This document shows, in pieces, positions 24,930 to 33,507 of a DNA stretch of 64,000 nt. The position numbers and the translations under genes are program-made. Origin of the DNA: Aureimonas fodinaquatilis (GTDB taxonomy: Bacteria; Pseudomonadota; Alphaproteobacteria; Rhizobiales; Rhizobiaceae); the NCBI RefSeq assembly GCF_008369445.1, contig NZ_VTWH01000006.1, positions 62,001 to 126,000 on the forward strand, written 5' to 3'. How positions within the stretch are numbered: the stretch's first letter is position 1; each line of letters opens with the position of its first letter. The notes beneath the pieces were generated by a model. The model was not told the origin of the DNA and made no database searches. It saw nothing but the letters and a program-made list of their open reading frames with translations.

Positions 24930-25520
24930 TCAACGCTTGTCGGGCTTGATCGGATAATGGAGCAGCAGGCGATAGCCGCCGCGAATCATTTTGATGCCGT
25001 GCGCAACCAGTCGGCGGGCCTTGTTCTTGCGCGGGTCGCTCTCGAAATCTTCCTTGGTGCCGCGAAAACCGAGCAGGACTTCGGCGATGGTGCGATAGCT
25101 CTCGCCGTGCAGCCGAGCGTCGAGCGCGCGTAGGGACAGGATATGCCATTGCCGGAGTTGGGCGGGAACGGCCCGAAAATCGGGACCGGGCGCGCGACCG
25201 TTGAGGGATCGCCATAGACGGCGGGCCGCGTAGGCGCGCAGTTCCATAAATGAATCCATGAGCAGGGTGACGGCATAGAAAGCGTCGGCGTCCGGCGCAG
25301 CCTCGGGCAGCCAGAATTGGTGCGCGACGCCATCCACCTGCCAGATGCCGTGCCAGCCATCGGCGGCGCGGCGCAGGTCGAGGCCTTCGAGATGCGCCAA
25401 CGTCAGTATGGGTTCGGTGTCGTCGTCCTTGTGATCGACCGGCGACAACATCACGGCTTGCGGTTGAAGGCGCGGACTCCAGATCGGCGATTGCAAGTCA
25501 TGCGGCGCGTCGGGATCGCA
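24930..25520 (-). CDS. DUF2285 half of a split FseA-type excision activator
   Basis: In this frame the sequence reads CDPDAPHDLQSPIWSPRLQP through LTLAHLEGLDLRRAADGWHG to a C-terminal DUF2285 helical domain (IAEVLLGFRGTKEDFESDPR; RLVAHGIKMIRGGYRLL). The frame is conserved upstream of its only ATG (25496), to a point overlapping the DUF6499 gene, which indicates that it is made as a fusion. In ICEMlSymR7A the equivalent pair (Msi172/Msi171) is joined by programmed ribosomal frameshifting to form FseA, which activates rdfS. A fusion here would have about 260 residues from the ATG at 25713. Confidence 0.8.
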   Translation of the reverse strand, partial: CDPDAPHDLQSPIWSPRLQPQAVMLSPVDHKDDDTEPILTLAHLEGLDLRRAADGWHGIWQVDGVAHQFWLPEAAPDADAFYAVTLLMDSFMELRAYAARRLWRSLNGRAPGPDFRAVPAQLRQWHILSLRALDARLHGESYRTIAEVLLGFRGTKEDFESDPRKNKARRLVAHGIKMIRGGYRLLLHYPIKPDKR

Positions 25521-25713
25521 CGGGAAATCGCAAACCCCAGCGATGCGCGAACGCTTGATGCTCGCGGGCGGCAGGCTCTCCGTTCAACGCGATGGTCTGG
25601 AAGTCCCGACGATATTCGTCGTTGCGGCGCAAATATTCCCAAGCGAAACCAGCGGCAGGTATGTGCTTTGTGTGCCCGTATGCCGCCGGAGATCGCCAAT
25701 CGATGCTGAGCAT
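25498..25713 (-). CDS. DUF6499 half of a split FseA-type excision activator
   Basis: This 71-residue protein (MLSIDWRSPAAYGHTKHIPA, then FAWEYLRRNDEYRRDF, the DUF6499 signature) ends with a short unrelated tail VRSRRAA before a TGA. The ATG at 25713 has GGGAGGTGAC before it; a further in-frame ATG lies at 25749. The conserved sequence RWGLRFP continues in the +1 frame as CDPDAPHDLQ in the next gene. The protein therefore looks like the zero-frame product of a programmed frameshift gene. Confidence 0.8.
   Translation of the reverse strand: MLSIDWRSPAAYGHTKHIPAAGFAWEYLRRNDEYRRDFQTIALNGEPAAREHQAFAHRWGLRFPVRSRRAA
25518..25530 (-). promoter_or_regulatory. Probable +1 ribosomal frameshift site
   Basis: On the minus strand the codons read CGA TTT CCC, then a single G at 25521, then TGC GAT CCC GAC in the frame of the second gene. 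Skipping that G joins the two conserved domains at RFP|CDP. A programmed +1 shift here matches the behaviour known for FseA; a simple frameshift mutation would look the same in a single sequence. Confidence 0.65.
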
Positions 25714-25787
25714 GGCGTCACCTCCCCAAGCCGCGATGCTGGGCAGCACCCGGCAAAAAGAGGTTCAAGGATCACTGGAAATATAGA

Positions 25788-25817
25788 AGCCGCTCAAAGC
25801 AGATACCTTGAGCGGCT
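25788..25817 (-). terminator. Hairpin terminator downstream of ardA
   Basis: AGCCGCTCAA (25788-25797) and TTGAGCGGCT (25808-25817) form a perfect 10-bp stem with a 10-base loop. On the minus strand the stem is followed by TTCTATATTT. It lies 90 bp after the ardA stop and is a plausible intrinsic terminator. Confidence 0.6.
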
Positions 25818-25907
25818 AACCCGATCATTCTTTGGTGTTTTTAGCTTGGCGACAGCCGGTGCTTTCGAGATGCCTGCCCGTATGAGCACGGACAGGCAGT
25901 CATGTCT

Positions 25908-26435
25908 TCACCTGTTGGAAAACACATGGACCTCGCCGTGCGCGGTCTCGATAGTGAACAGGTCGCCGCCCGTCTCGGCGTCGCGTGCCATCCCCTCCCA
26001 GTCGACATAGTAGCGCAGCGCCTCGGGGATCGTGACGCTCTCGGTCGTCAATTCCTCCATGTAGTCGGCCAGGCTGGCGTACTGACCATGATAGCAGTCC
26101 TGTAAGGCGGTTTCGGCTTGGTCCATGTCACCGACGAACTGCTCCAGCAGGTCCGCACCGAGTGCGCCATGTTCTGCGATGAACGCGGCCATCCGCGCCA
26201 CGGTGTCGATGCCGGCATATTCGGACATGCTGACCCCCTCGAAGCCCTTATAGTCATGAATGGCGTATTCCTCGGCGTGCTCGATAGGTGAATGGGCAAG
26301 CATCGCGGCAATCTCGTCCCTGATCTGGTCCGCTTCCTGATCCGCGTCGATCCAAGCCCCATGCAGATAGCCGTTGTTGTAGGCGGCAAGGCAGGCGACA
26401 TAGATGCGGGGGGTGCTGTCGGATACGTTGGTCAT
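25908..26435 (-). CDS. ardA: Antirestriction protein ArdA
   Basis: This 175-residue acidic protein mimics DNA and blocks type I restriction enzymes. It matches ArdA: PRIYVACLAAYNNGYLHGAW at residues 9-28, the acidic middle, IHDYKGFEGVSMSEYAGIDT, and the C-terminal YYVDWEGMARDAETGGDLFT. ArdA protects an incoming conjugative element in a new host. It is the last recognisable ICE core gene before the defence island. A long structured leader lies upstream. Confidence 0.95.
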   Translation of the reverse strand: MTNVSDSTPRIYVACLAAYNNGYLHGAWIDADQEADQIRDEIAAMLAHSPIEHAEEYAIHDYKGFEGVSMSEYAGIDTVARMAAFIAEHGALGADLLEQFVGDMDQAETALQDCYHGQYASLADYMEELTTESVTIPEALRYYVDWEGMARDAETGGDLFTIETAHGEVHVFSNR

Positions 26436-27038
26436 GTCTCTGATCCTCGGGTCTGAAGGTCAGCGAAGCGGAACGCCGCGCCTGACCTTCTGGCCGTCGC
26501 CGAGACTGGGGTAGCAACGAGCAAGGGCGGCCGGGGTGGAGGGGGATCACCCGGCCTGCACAAGCCCCTTGGGGCGCGGAAGGCTGGGGATACCGCCCCG
26601 GGCGGTTCCACTTACCTTGCTGGCGCGAGGGCAACGCCCTTAGCAAGACTTTAGAACATAAAGCGGAACACTCCGCGCCAGCCAGAGATGAGGAGCCGAG
26701 GGCGCCGTGCGACGAGAATAAACTAGGAAATTGAAGAGTATCGAAGAAATCAGCATAGCGACGTCCGTAGGGCGGGGTTTCGGGAATTCTCGTCGCGCCG
26801 GAGCGGGAAACCGGGCCGCCGCAGGAGCTTCAACATAGTGGTCCGAAGGGGAAGCCGGACCGACTGCCCCCCGGTCCGGCGCTCTGCATGAGAGGTGAAA
26901 CTGTTGAATCAGATGCACACCTTTCGCCCGGAAACCTGCAGAAGACGAATTTCGACAGTCCAATTTGAGCCGGTGCCTTTCATGTAGCTCTTGCAATCGA
27001 TATATTAGGCTACGGATATACTTGAGCTTCAGGGGACT
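26436..27038. other. Structured non-coding region between ardA and the SNF2 gene
   Basis: No gene is supported in these 603 bases. They contain several perfect inverted repeats: GAAGGTCAG/CTGACCTTC (26455-26490), ACCGCC/GGCGGT (26592-26606), AGGGC/GCCCT near 26628-26642, and GCCGGACC/GGTCCGGC (26854-26880). The part nearest ardA may be its promoter. An AT-rich stretch at 26995-27030 and AGGGGACT before the ATG serve the SNF2 gene. Confidence 0.5.
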
Positions 27039-28928
27039 ATGACGACGCCGGGATGGGAAATTCAGGGAGGTGCACTTTCGCTCATCGATGAGGCCGGAGA
27101 TACACGTCTTCTGTCGCCCGACGAGATTTACAGCGCCCTTGTCGAAAAGCGGCCCTCGGCCGACTGGATACCAACAAGCGTCGATGGTCTCCGCCCCTCG
27201 CGATACCCGCTTGTGCCAACCCTGATGATCTCGGAAGGCAGCGATAACAAAGCGCCTTCCTACAGCATCACATCAACCAGCCGGGGCGTGGAAGTCCCGC
27301 TTGATCTCGCTGACCTGGAACGCGGCCACAAGGTGGCTGACAGCGTCTGGTATCCGATCGAGCCGGCAGCCAGCGCCGAAATCCGCGAACTGGTGCAAAG
27401 CACAGGCGTAACACTCGGGGCAGCTGCTTCCCTCAAGGCGTTTCTTGCCATTCGCAAGGCTGCGGGAACTGGAGCGTCAATCGAGGACCGGACAGCTGAC
27501 CAAGCGATTTCGCCGCTCGCTTTCACACCACCCGGCGATGATGTGCCAGCCGGGGTGCAGGCAACCCTTTATCCGTACCAGATTTCCGGCTGGCGCTGGC
27601 TGAAGTTCCTCCTTGTCGAAGGTGTCGGCGGACTGCTTGCCGATGAAATGGGCCTCGGCAAAACCTTGCAGATTATTAGCGCTCTCAGCGATTCCGGTGG
27701 CGCGCCGCTGCGGCCGGCCCTGATCATTGCGCCCGGTTCGTTGCTTGAAAACTGGCGACGGGAAATTGCGAAGTTCGCGCCGCATCTCAGTGTGCTGAAG
27801 CATCATGGAGCACTTCGAACGGGTCGGCCGTCGGAACTGAAGGATTATGATGTCGTCGTGACCTCGTATGACAACGTGGTGCGCGACAACAGCCTGCTCA
27901 ACATGATCCTCTGGAAGGTAATCGTGCTGGACGAGGCACAATTTATCCGGAATCCCGACGCCCAACGGACCAAAGCCGTCAAACGCCTCCAGCGTGAGGC
28001 TGGTCTGGCCGTGACAGGGACCCCTGTCGAAAATCGCCTGCTCGATCTATGGTCGATCGTGGATTTTGTGCTGCCCGGTTATCTCGGTGACGCAAAGACC
28101 TTCGGGTCAGAATATGCCGATGATGTTGATGGCGCGGCAAAGCTGGAACCGCTGGTCTCGCCTCTCATGTTGCGCCGGCGCGTTGCGGAGGTAGCGCAGG
28201 ACCTGCCAAGCCGGATCGACATCCCTCAAGTGGTTGAGCTGGATGAAGGCGAGATCGCGGCCTATGACGCCGAGCGCGAACGCATCCATGCGGAATATGG
28301 TGCGGCCGCGACGCTCGTCGCGCTGACATCATTGCGCCGCTTCTGCGCTCACCCGGACCTGATGAGCGGGAATGCCGCCACGGCCGATGCCATGTCCTTC
28401 TCGAAGTTCCGGCGCATGGACGAGATCGTGGAAGAGATTTTCACACGCGGCGAGAAAGTAATCATCTTCACGTCATTTACGGCAATGGCCGATATGATCG
28501 CACGGCACATCAAGGCCCGTTTCGGAGCTTTTGCCGGCGTCATCGACGGTCGTCTGCCTATTGACGATCGCCAGCCGCTGATTGACCGCTTCAGCGCCGT
28601 CCACGGCGGCGCGGCGCTTGTGCTGAACCCGAAGGCCGGAGGCGCTGGCCTGAACATTACAGCCGCTAACCATGTGATCCACTATAATCCGGAATGGAAC
28701 CCGGCGCTGGAGGACCAGGCATCTGCGCGCGCACACCGGCGCGGTCAGCAATTGCCTGTGACAGTCCACCGGCTACTCGTGGCCGATACGGTCGAGGACG
28801 TGGTGGATGAACGGCTCACACGCAAGAGAGTAATTTCCGGCACTGCGGTCGTGGGTCTCGAAGGCAGGGAAGATGATTACGGCGATATCGTCGCAGCGCT
28901 GATGCGCTCGCCGTCAAAGGGGGCTTAA
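27039..28928 (+). CDS. SNF2-family DEAQ helicase of a composite restriction system
   Basis: This 629-residue ATPase has an N-terminal region of about 175 residues without a clear domain, then the SNF2 core: YPYQISGWRWLKFLLVEGVG, motif I ADEMGLGKTL (about residue 200), motif II VLDEAQFIRN (about 297), and in the second lobe NPKAGGAGLNITAANHVIHY and DQASARAHRRGQQLPVTVHR. SNF2 proteins move along or remodel double-stranded DNA. It begins a four-gene plus-strand operon: 10 bp to the EcoRII-N gene, then the MORC ATPase and the HNH nuclease. All motifs look intact. A defence role is inferred from context. Confidence 0.9.
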   Translation: MTTPGWEIQGGALSLIDEAGDTRLLSPDEIYSALVEKRPSADWIPTSVDGLRPSRYPLVPTLMISEGSDNKAPSYSITSTSRGVEVPLDLADLERGHKVADSVWYPIEPAASAEIRELVQSTGVTLGAAASLKAFLAIRKAAGTGASIEDRTADQAISPLAFTPPGDDVPAGVQATLYPYQISGWRWLKFLLVEGVGGLLADEMGLGKTLQIISALSDSGGAPLRPALIIAPGSLLENWRREIAKFAPHLSVLKHHGALRTGRPSELKDYDVVVTSYDNVVRDNSLLNMILWKVIVLDEAQFIRNPDAQRTKAVKRLQREAGLAVTGTPVENRLLDLWSIVDFVLPGYLGDAKTFGSEYADDVDGAAKLEPLVSPLMLRRRVAEVAQDLPSRIDIPQVVELDEGEIAAYDAERERIHAEYGAAATLVALTSLRRFCAHPDLMSGNAATADAMSFSKFRRMDEIVEEIFTRGEKVIIFTSFTAMADMIARHIKARFGAFAGVIDGRLPIDDRQPLIDRFSAVHGGAALVLNPKAGGAGLNITAANHVIHYNPEWNPALEDQASARAHRRGQQLPVTVHRLLVADTVEDVVDERLTRKRVISGTAVVGLEGREDDYGDIVAALMRSPSKGA

Positions 28929-28938
28929 CGGGCAGGAT

Positions 28939-29367
28939 ATGGCAGAGCAGACAATTGCAAAGGTGCTGAGCGCCAACGACACGGGTGAGACAGGCGGGCA
29001 CCAGGCGGGCATCCTGGTGCCAAGGGAGGAACGGCTTCTGTCGTTCTTTCCTCGCCTCGACCCGGTCCAGTACAACCCGAGATGCCACCTGAATTTTGTG
29101 GATGATGGCGGCACTTTCCGGGAATTTGCCTTCATCTATTACAACAACAAGTTTTTTGACGGTACACGTAACGAGTACAGGTTGACCAGAATGACCAAGT
29201 ACATACGCCAGGCAAATCTGGTTCCTGGCGACGAAATCATTCTGGTGAGAGATGACGATGACCGCTATCGCATCACTCACAAGCGCAAACAGCAGGCAGA
29301 ACGGGCAAAGGGCGTCCTCAAGCTCGGTACGGGCTGGCGCGTGATCGAAATTCAGGGGGGAAGATGA
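28939..29367 (+). CDS. Free-standing EcoRII N-terminal-type DNA-binding domain protein
   Basis: This 142-residue protein consists of one domain matching the EcoRII effector (B3-like pseudobarrel) domain: SANDTGETGGHQAGILVPRE, then LDPVQYNPRCHLNFVDDGG and GDEIILVRDDDDRYRI. In EcoRII this domain binds the recognition site and controls the catalytic domain in the same chain. Here it is a separate gene; an EcoRII-type catalytic protein lies on the other strand at 31828-33048. The stop overlaps the ATPase start by 4 bp. Targeting of the SNF2/MORC complex to EcoRII-like sites is a hypothesis. Confidence 0.85.
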   Translation: MAEQTIAKVLSANDTGETGGHQAGILVPREERLLSFFPRLDPVQYNPRCHLNFVDDGGTFREFAFIYYNNKFFDGTRNEYRLTRMTKYIRQANLVPGDEIILVRDDDDRYRITHKRKQQAERAKGVLKLGTGWRVIEIQGGR

Positions 29368-30974
29368 GCAGCATTCAGGAAATCGAACTGCCACCGGACC
29401 CGGAGCGCGTTATCGTCGGCCTGCGTGACACAGGCTACGAATTTGACACCGCCGTGGCCGACATCGTGGATAATTCCATTGCCGCGAACGCCAACCAGGT
29501 CGAACTCTGGCTCGCCGCCGATCTGCGTGGCAACATCCGGTTGATGATTGCCGACAACGGCGACGGCATGAACCGGGATGGCCTGATCAATGCAATGCAA
29601 TACGGCTCGAAAGCCAGGCCCAGCGCCGCCAGCCTCGGCAAATATGGTCTCGGCCTGAAAACGGCCTCGACGGCTTTCTGCAAGAAGCTCTCGGTAATCT
29701 CCCGGCCGGACGGCAATACACCGGCACTCATGGCGACCTGGGACCTCTACCACGTCGCCAAAGTCAATAAATGGGCGCTGCTCCTGAACGAGGAATGCGA
29801 TCCGGAAGCGCTGGAAACGCTTGATGCCGTGGCTCCCGGCCACGCAGGCACCGTTGTATTGTGGGAAGATGTCGACCGCCTGATCAAGGACTATCAGGAC
29901 AAGTCAGGCGCACCGGCACGGAAGGCTCTCAAGGCAAAGGAAGATGGTCTGCGCGAGCATCTTTCCATGGTCTACCAGCGCTTCCTTGATCCGGACGATA
30001 AGCGGGCGAAAAACGTCGCCATCATGCTGAACGGCAAACCCGTTGTGGCATGGGACCCGTTCCAGTCAAAGCTCTCCGAGCTGGTCGCCAATGAAACCAT
30101 TGAGACAGAACTGCCGGATGAACGAACGGCTTCTTTCACGGCACGGGCATATATCCTGCCCCGTCGTGAGGAGTTCCCGGATGATGCCGCTGCTTCGGCT
30201 GCGAAGCTTTCGAATGACCGGCAGGGCATATACATCTATCGCGAAAACCGCCTGATCCATGATGCTGACTGGCTCGGCCTTTACCAGAAAGAGCCGCATC
30301 TGACCGGCTTGCGCGTCGAATTCTCATTCGACCACAAGCTGGATGATGCCTTCCACTTGGATATCAAGAAATCCCAGATTATTCTCAATGATGATCTGGC
30401 AAGCTGGCTGCAAAGCGAGTTCCTGACTGCGCCACGCCGCGAGGCAAACAACCGGTCACGAGAGGGACAGCAGAAGCTGTTGTCCAAAAAGGGCGAGGGC
30501 GCGCACGACACTTCCAACAACAACATTCGCAATCGCGAGGCGGCGGCCGGCGGCCCCAAAGTCAACATAGCGGACCCGAATACCGGTGAAGCCGTCGTTG
30601 AAAACAAGCATGGCACGACCCGGCTCAAGCTGACGATAACGTCCGCCAAAAGACCTGGTGAAGTTTTCGTGCAGCCGGTGGAGGGGATCAACAACGGTCT
30701 GCTGTTCGAACCGGCGCTGATCGAGGGGCACAAGGGTATCCGGATCAACACCAGCCACCCCTACTACCAGAAGGTCTACATTCCGAACCTCAATCGCAGT
30801 GTGACCATGCAGGGGCTGGATTCGCTGATGTGGGCGCTGGCCGTTGCGGAACTCTCGACAGTTCAGGACCACACATCCTCGATGTTCCGGGACATGCGCT
30901 TTGAGGTCTCGCGCATTCTGGAAAAGCTCGTAGAAACGTTGCCCGAACCTGATGTGGATAAGGATGTCGCCTGA
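29364..30974 (+). CDS. MORC/MutL-type GHKL ATPase
   Basis: This 536-residue protein has a GHKL ATPase domain at the N-terminus: VADIVDNSIAANANQVEL (motif N, residues 31-48), MIADNGDGM (61-69) and LGKYGLGLKTAS (91-102). An S5-like second domain with a conserved Lys follows, then a C-terminal helical region. Iyer and Aravind described such MutL/MORC-like ATPases in bacterial restriction systems with Dcm methylases, helicases and Vsr. ATP-driven clamp closure on DNA is known for the superfamily. It overlaps the preceding gene by 4 bp and the HNH gene by about 11-23 bp. Confidence 0.9.
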   Translation: MSSIQEIELPPDPERVIVGLRDTGYEFDTAVADIVDNSIAANANQVELWLAADLRGNIRLMIADNGDGMNRDGLINAMQYGSKARPSAASLGKYGLGLKTASTAFCKKLSVISRPDGNTPALMATWDLYHVAKVNKWALLLNEECDPEALETLDAVAPGHAGTVVLWEDVDRLIKDYQDKSGAPARKALKAKEDGLREHLSMVYQRFLDPDDKRAKNVAIMLNGKPVVAWDPFQSKLSELVANETIETELPDERTASFTARAYILPRREEFPDDAAASAAKLSNDRQGIYIYRENRLIHDADWLGLYQKEPHLTGLRVEFSFDHKLDDAFHLDIKKSQIILNDDLASWLQSEFLTAPRREANNRSREGQQKLLSKKGEGAHDTSNNNIRNREAAAGGPKVNIADPNTGEAVVENKHGTTRLKLTITSAKRPGEVFVQPVEGINNGLLFEPALIEGHKGIRINTSHPYYQKVYIPNLNRSVTMQGLDSLMWALAVAELSTVQDHTSSMFRDMRFEVSRILEKLVETLPEPDVDKDVA

Positions 30975-31824
30975 TCCACGTTCGCTTGCGGAGCGGATCT
31001 CCGCTGAAACCGGGTTGGAATTTTCCGGCCGGGAAGGAAGAGACAACGACGGTACGCGCTGGCTCGAACTTCAGCCGGCAGGCTATCCTCCCGGCCAGAC
31101 CTTCATGCTACGGACCCTTATAGGATGGCGGCGGCTGGATGTGCATTTCCGGCCGGGCAATTTTGCCGGTGATCTCATGAGCGCCATGGGCTCGGCAGAC
31201 GAGACCGGCCGTCGTACCTTCCGGGCAGTGATGGATGTGTGTCGCGATGCTGAGGCCGAAATTACTCTGACCATCAATGGCACGGCATATTCGCCAGATG
31301 ATTCAGCGATCTGGGATACGCCTTGGCGCAGCTTTGGCCTTGATGTGCGCCGGGGAATGCTGGCGATCAATGAGGGCAACACCGAAGAAGATGCTCGTCA
31401 GGTCGAACTCTGGACTTCCAGGGTTACGGCGGCCCTTCTGGCGCTGCTACCCGTGGAGGCTGACGACGATGGCGCTGAGACGTCTGTTGAAGTATCAGGC
31501 CTCCCGGAAGGAGCAAGGGCCCGCATCCAAGTCAATCGCTACGAAAGAGATCGACGCAACCGTGCCGCCGCTCTCGCGATTCATGGCTATTCCTGCAAGG
31601 CCTGCAAGTTGGATATGGGAGAGCGCTACGGCTCAGCTGCTGCCGGTTTTATAGAGGTTCACCATGTCACGCCGGTTTCGCAGCTCGGGGAAGATTACAT
31701 CATTGATCCGAGAACGGACCTGACGCCGCTTTGTCCCAACTGCCATTCGGTCGCCCATCGCCGGAATCCGCCATATTCCGTTGATGATCTCCGCGAAATG
31801 CTCGCGTCGACGCACGAAAATTGA
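30964..31824 (+). CDS. HNH endonuclease with an uncharacterised N-terminal domain
   Basis: This 286-residue protein has a C-terminal HNH nuclease: CKAC at 211-214, EVHHVTPVSQLG at 231-242, and LCPNCHSVAHRR at 256-267, with all metal and catalytic positions present. Residues 1-195 form a separate domain that I do not recognise (GWRRLDVHFRPGNFAGDLMS); it may contact DNA or a partner protein. An ATG four codons earlier (30952) is also possible. The gene ends 3 bp before the stop of the opposing REase gene, so two defence operons converge here. Confidence 0.88.
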   Translation: MSPDPRSLAERISAETGLEFSGREGRDNDGTRWLELQPAGYPPGQTFMLRTLIGWRRLDVHFRPGNFAGDLMSAMGSADETGRRTFRAVMDVCRDAEAEITLTINGTAYSPDDSAIWDTPWRSFGLDVRRGMLAINEGNTEEDARQVELWTSRVTAALLALLPVEADDDGAETSVEVSGLPEGARARIQVNRYERDRRNRAAALAIHGYSCKACKLDMGERYGSAAAGFIEVHHVTPVSQLGEDYIIDPRTDLTPLCPNCHSVAHRRNPPYSVDDLREMLASTHEN

Positions 31825-31827
31825 CAG

Positions 31828-33048
31828 TTATTCTACCCGCTGGCGCTCCTTCACCAGCTCCACGAAATTTCTAAGCGTCATAAGCCATCCCCGCTGGCTA
31901 TCGCGATACGTCGAGTGGAGCGATTGCGGAAGCACCAGTTGAAGCTGCTTCGCCCGCATTTCGTCGGTCTGGTTTTCCGAGATGCCGGGCTCCAGCGTCA
32001 ACAGATGCTTTGGCGTGATCCTTTCAGCTTCGGAGAGCACCTGACGCCAGCGGTCCTTCAGCGTTGATTTGGAACCGAGCATGGTGAGGCAAGCGGCCGG
32101 GAATACCGGATTCCGGTATTCCTCCTGACCAGGAAAGAGAAAGTCCGGCTTGTTGCGGTTTTCCGTTTCGCCCTCACGATCAAACCGCACCTTATGGGCA
32201 GAAAAGACAGCCTCTAGGTGATGTTCGAGTGCGAGGCCCGCACGCTTTTTACGTCGGTTCTGGACACTTTTGGAAAAGCCCATAAAGCCGTCAACGTCCG
32301 CCCTCTCGTCGTCGGAATGAAAGCCGCTTCTGATCCGGTCCGCGACTACATGCCGTTCCAGGCGGCGAAACAGCTGCTCTTCCATGTCGATCCATGCCAT
32401 CAGGGCAGCATCCGGATCATCGGCGGCGGAAACATGCGAAAGTGAGGTCCGGGCAAGTTCCGACAGGACGCGGGTCGGTGGAAACACCAGCCCGAATCTT
32501 CCGATCAGCGTATCGAGACGATCGGCCTCCGGTTCCTCGACCTCGATCCCGAGCTCGTCGAGGATATATCGCGCGGTAAAGTCCAGCTCGGCCGCATTGT
32601 CCTTGCTGATTTCCAGCGATTCAAACTGTAATGCCGGTTGCGCCTCAAGCCCGAACAGCCACAGCAACTGGTTCTGGATCGTGCTGTCTCCGGGGACAAT
32701 AATCGCCATCAGTGTATTGTCGGTGCGCCTCGCTATAAACAACACGTCACCTTCGGCGGCGGCCTCGCATACCGCGTTCGTCGGAAAGTAAAGCCTGTGC
32801 TCCCGTCTCGGGGGCTTCCGGGATTGATACCAGGTAAGGAAGCCTTCCTCGGAAAGTGCCTCCTGCTCACCGCCGATCCAGATGAATATTGACTGGTACT
32901 GCACCCGGTCAGGTGTCCCGAGCAGGCTTTTGAGCTGCTTCGAACTGTTAAATTCGTGCTGGTTCGAACGAAGGACGTTAGCCTCGACGGCACTCAGCCG
33001 CTTGACCGCCACGCCGTCAAAATAATCTGAAAGCAGCCCCCGCCGCAT
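31828..33048 (-). CDS. EcoRII C-terminal-type type II restriction endonuclease
   Basis: This 406-residue protein has a catalytic domain at about 265-400 that follows the EcoRII-C pattern: GLALEHHLEAVFSAH, TENRNKPDFLFPGQ, LTMLGSKSTLKDRWRQVLSE, KHLLTLEPGISENQTDEM. The PD-(D/E)xK residues are E275, D302, K327 and K331. The N-terminal 250 residues are not the EcoRII-N barrel but an unrelated domain (YQSIFIWIGGEQEALSEEGF). The gene follows vsr after 3 bp and belongs to the dcm-vsr-REase unit. Cleavage at a CCWGG- or CCNGG-type site is probable but not shown. Confidence 0.9.
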   Translation of the reverse strand: MRRGLLSDYFDGVAVKRLSAVEANVLRSNQHEFNSSKQLKSLLGTPDRVQYQSIFIWIGGEQEALSEEGFLTWYQSRKPPRREHRLYFPTNAVCEAAAEGDVLFIARRTDNTLMAIIVPGDSTIQNQLLWLFGLEAQPALQFESLEISKDNAAELDFTARYILDELGIEVEEPEADRLDTLIGRFGLVFPPTRVLSELARTSLSHVSAADDPDAALMAWIDMEEQLFRRLERHVVADRIRSGFHSDDERADVDGFMGFSKSVQNRRKKRAGLALEHHLEAVFSAHKVRFDREGETENRNKPDFLFPGQEEYRNPVFPAACLTMLGSKSTLKDRWRQVLSEAERITPKHLLTLEPGISENQTDEMRAKQLQLVLPQSLHSTYRDSQRGWLMTLRNFVELVKERQRVE

Positions 33049-33051
33049 GAC

Positions 33052-33507
33052 CTATGCGCTCCCCCTGATCTCGAAAAACGGACTGTCGGACCGAAGCCAC
33101 GCCGCGCACTCGGAAAGGACGGTCTCGACTGGCAACCGGGCCTTACCTTTCAGCGCACACTCCCAGACGACTCCCTGACGCCATCCTGCTGCCTGCAAGG
33201 CGGCAGAAGCAAGAGCGTCAACCTCACGATTCCTGTGGATCTTGGCCTGCCAGAAATCCGGTCTGCTGGCAGGCCATTTGAACAGATGGCAATCGTGTCC
33301 GTGCCAGAAGCATCCGTGAGCGAAGAGAACAGCCCGGTGCTTCGGGAAAACAATATCAGGCTTTCCTGGGAGGGCTCGATCATGCAGCCGGAAACGAAAC
33401 CCGGCCGCATGCAGACCACGTCTCAACGTCATTTCCGGCTTGGTGTTTTTACCCCGGATGCCAGCCATCATCCGGCTGCGAACCTCCGGGGTAACAATGT
33501 CAGCCAT
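33052..33507 (-). CDS. vsr: Very short patch repair endonuclease Vsr
   Basis: This 151-residue nicking enzyme cuts next to T:G mismatches that arise when methylated cytosine deaminates. The Vsr pattern is complete: [41 protein letters not shown] with the catalytic Asp, then [21 protein letters not shown] and [13 protein letters not shown]. It overlaps the methylase stop by 8 bp and comes before the REase by 3 bp. Its presence supports a C5 (Dcm-type) methylase in the same unit. Confidence 0.95.
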   Translation of the reverse strand: MADIVTPEVRSRMMAGIRGKNTKPEMTLRRGLHAAGFRFRLHDRALPGKPDIVFPKHRAVLFAHGCFWHGHDCHLFKWPASRPDFWQAKIHRNREVDALASAALQAAGWRQGVVWECALKGKARLPVETVLSECAAWLRSDSPFFEIRGSA

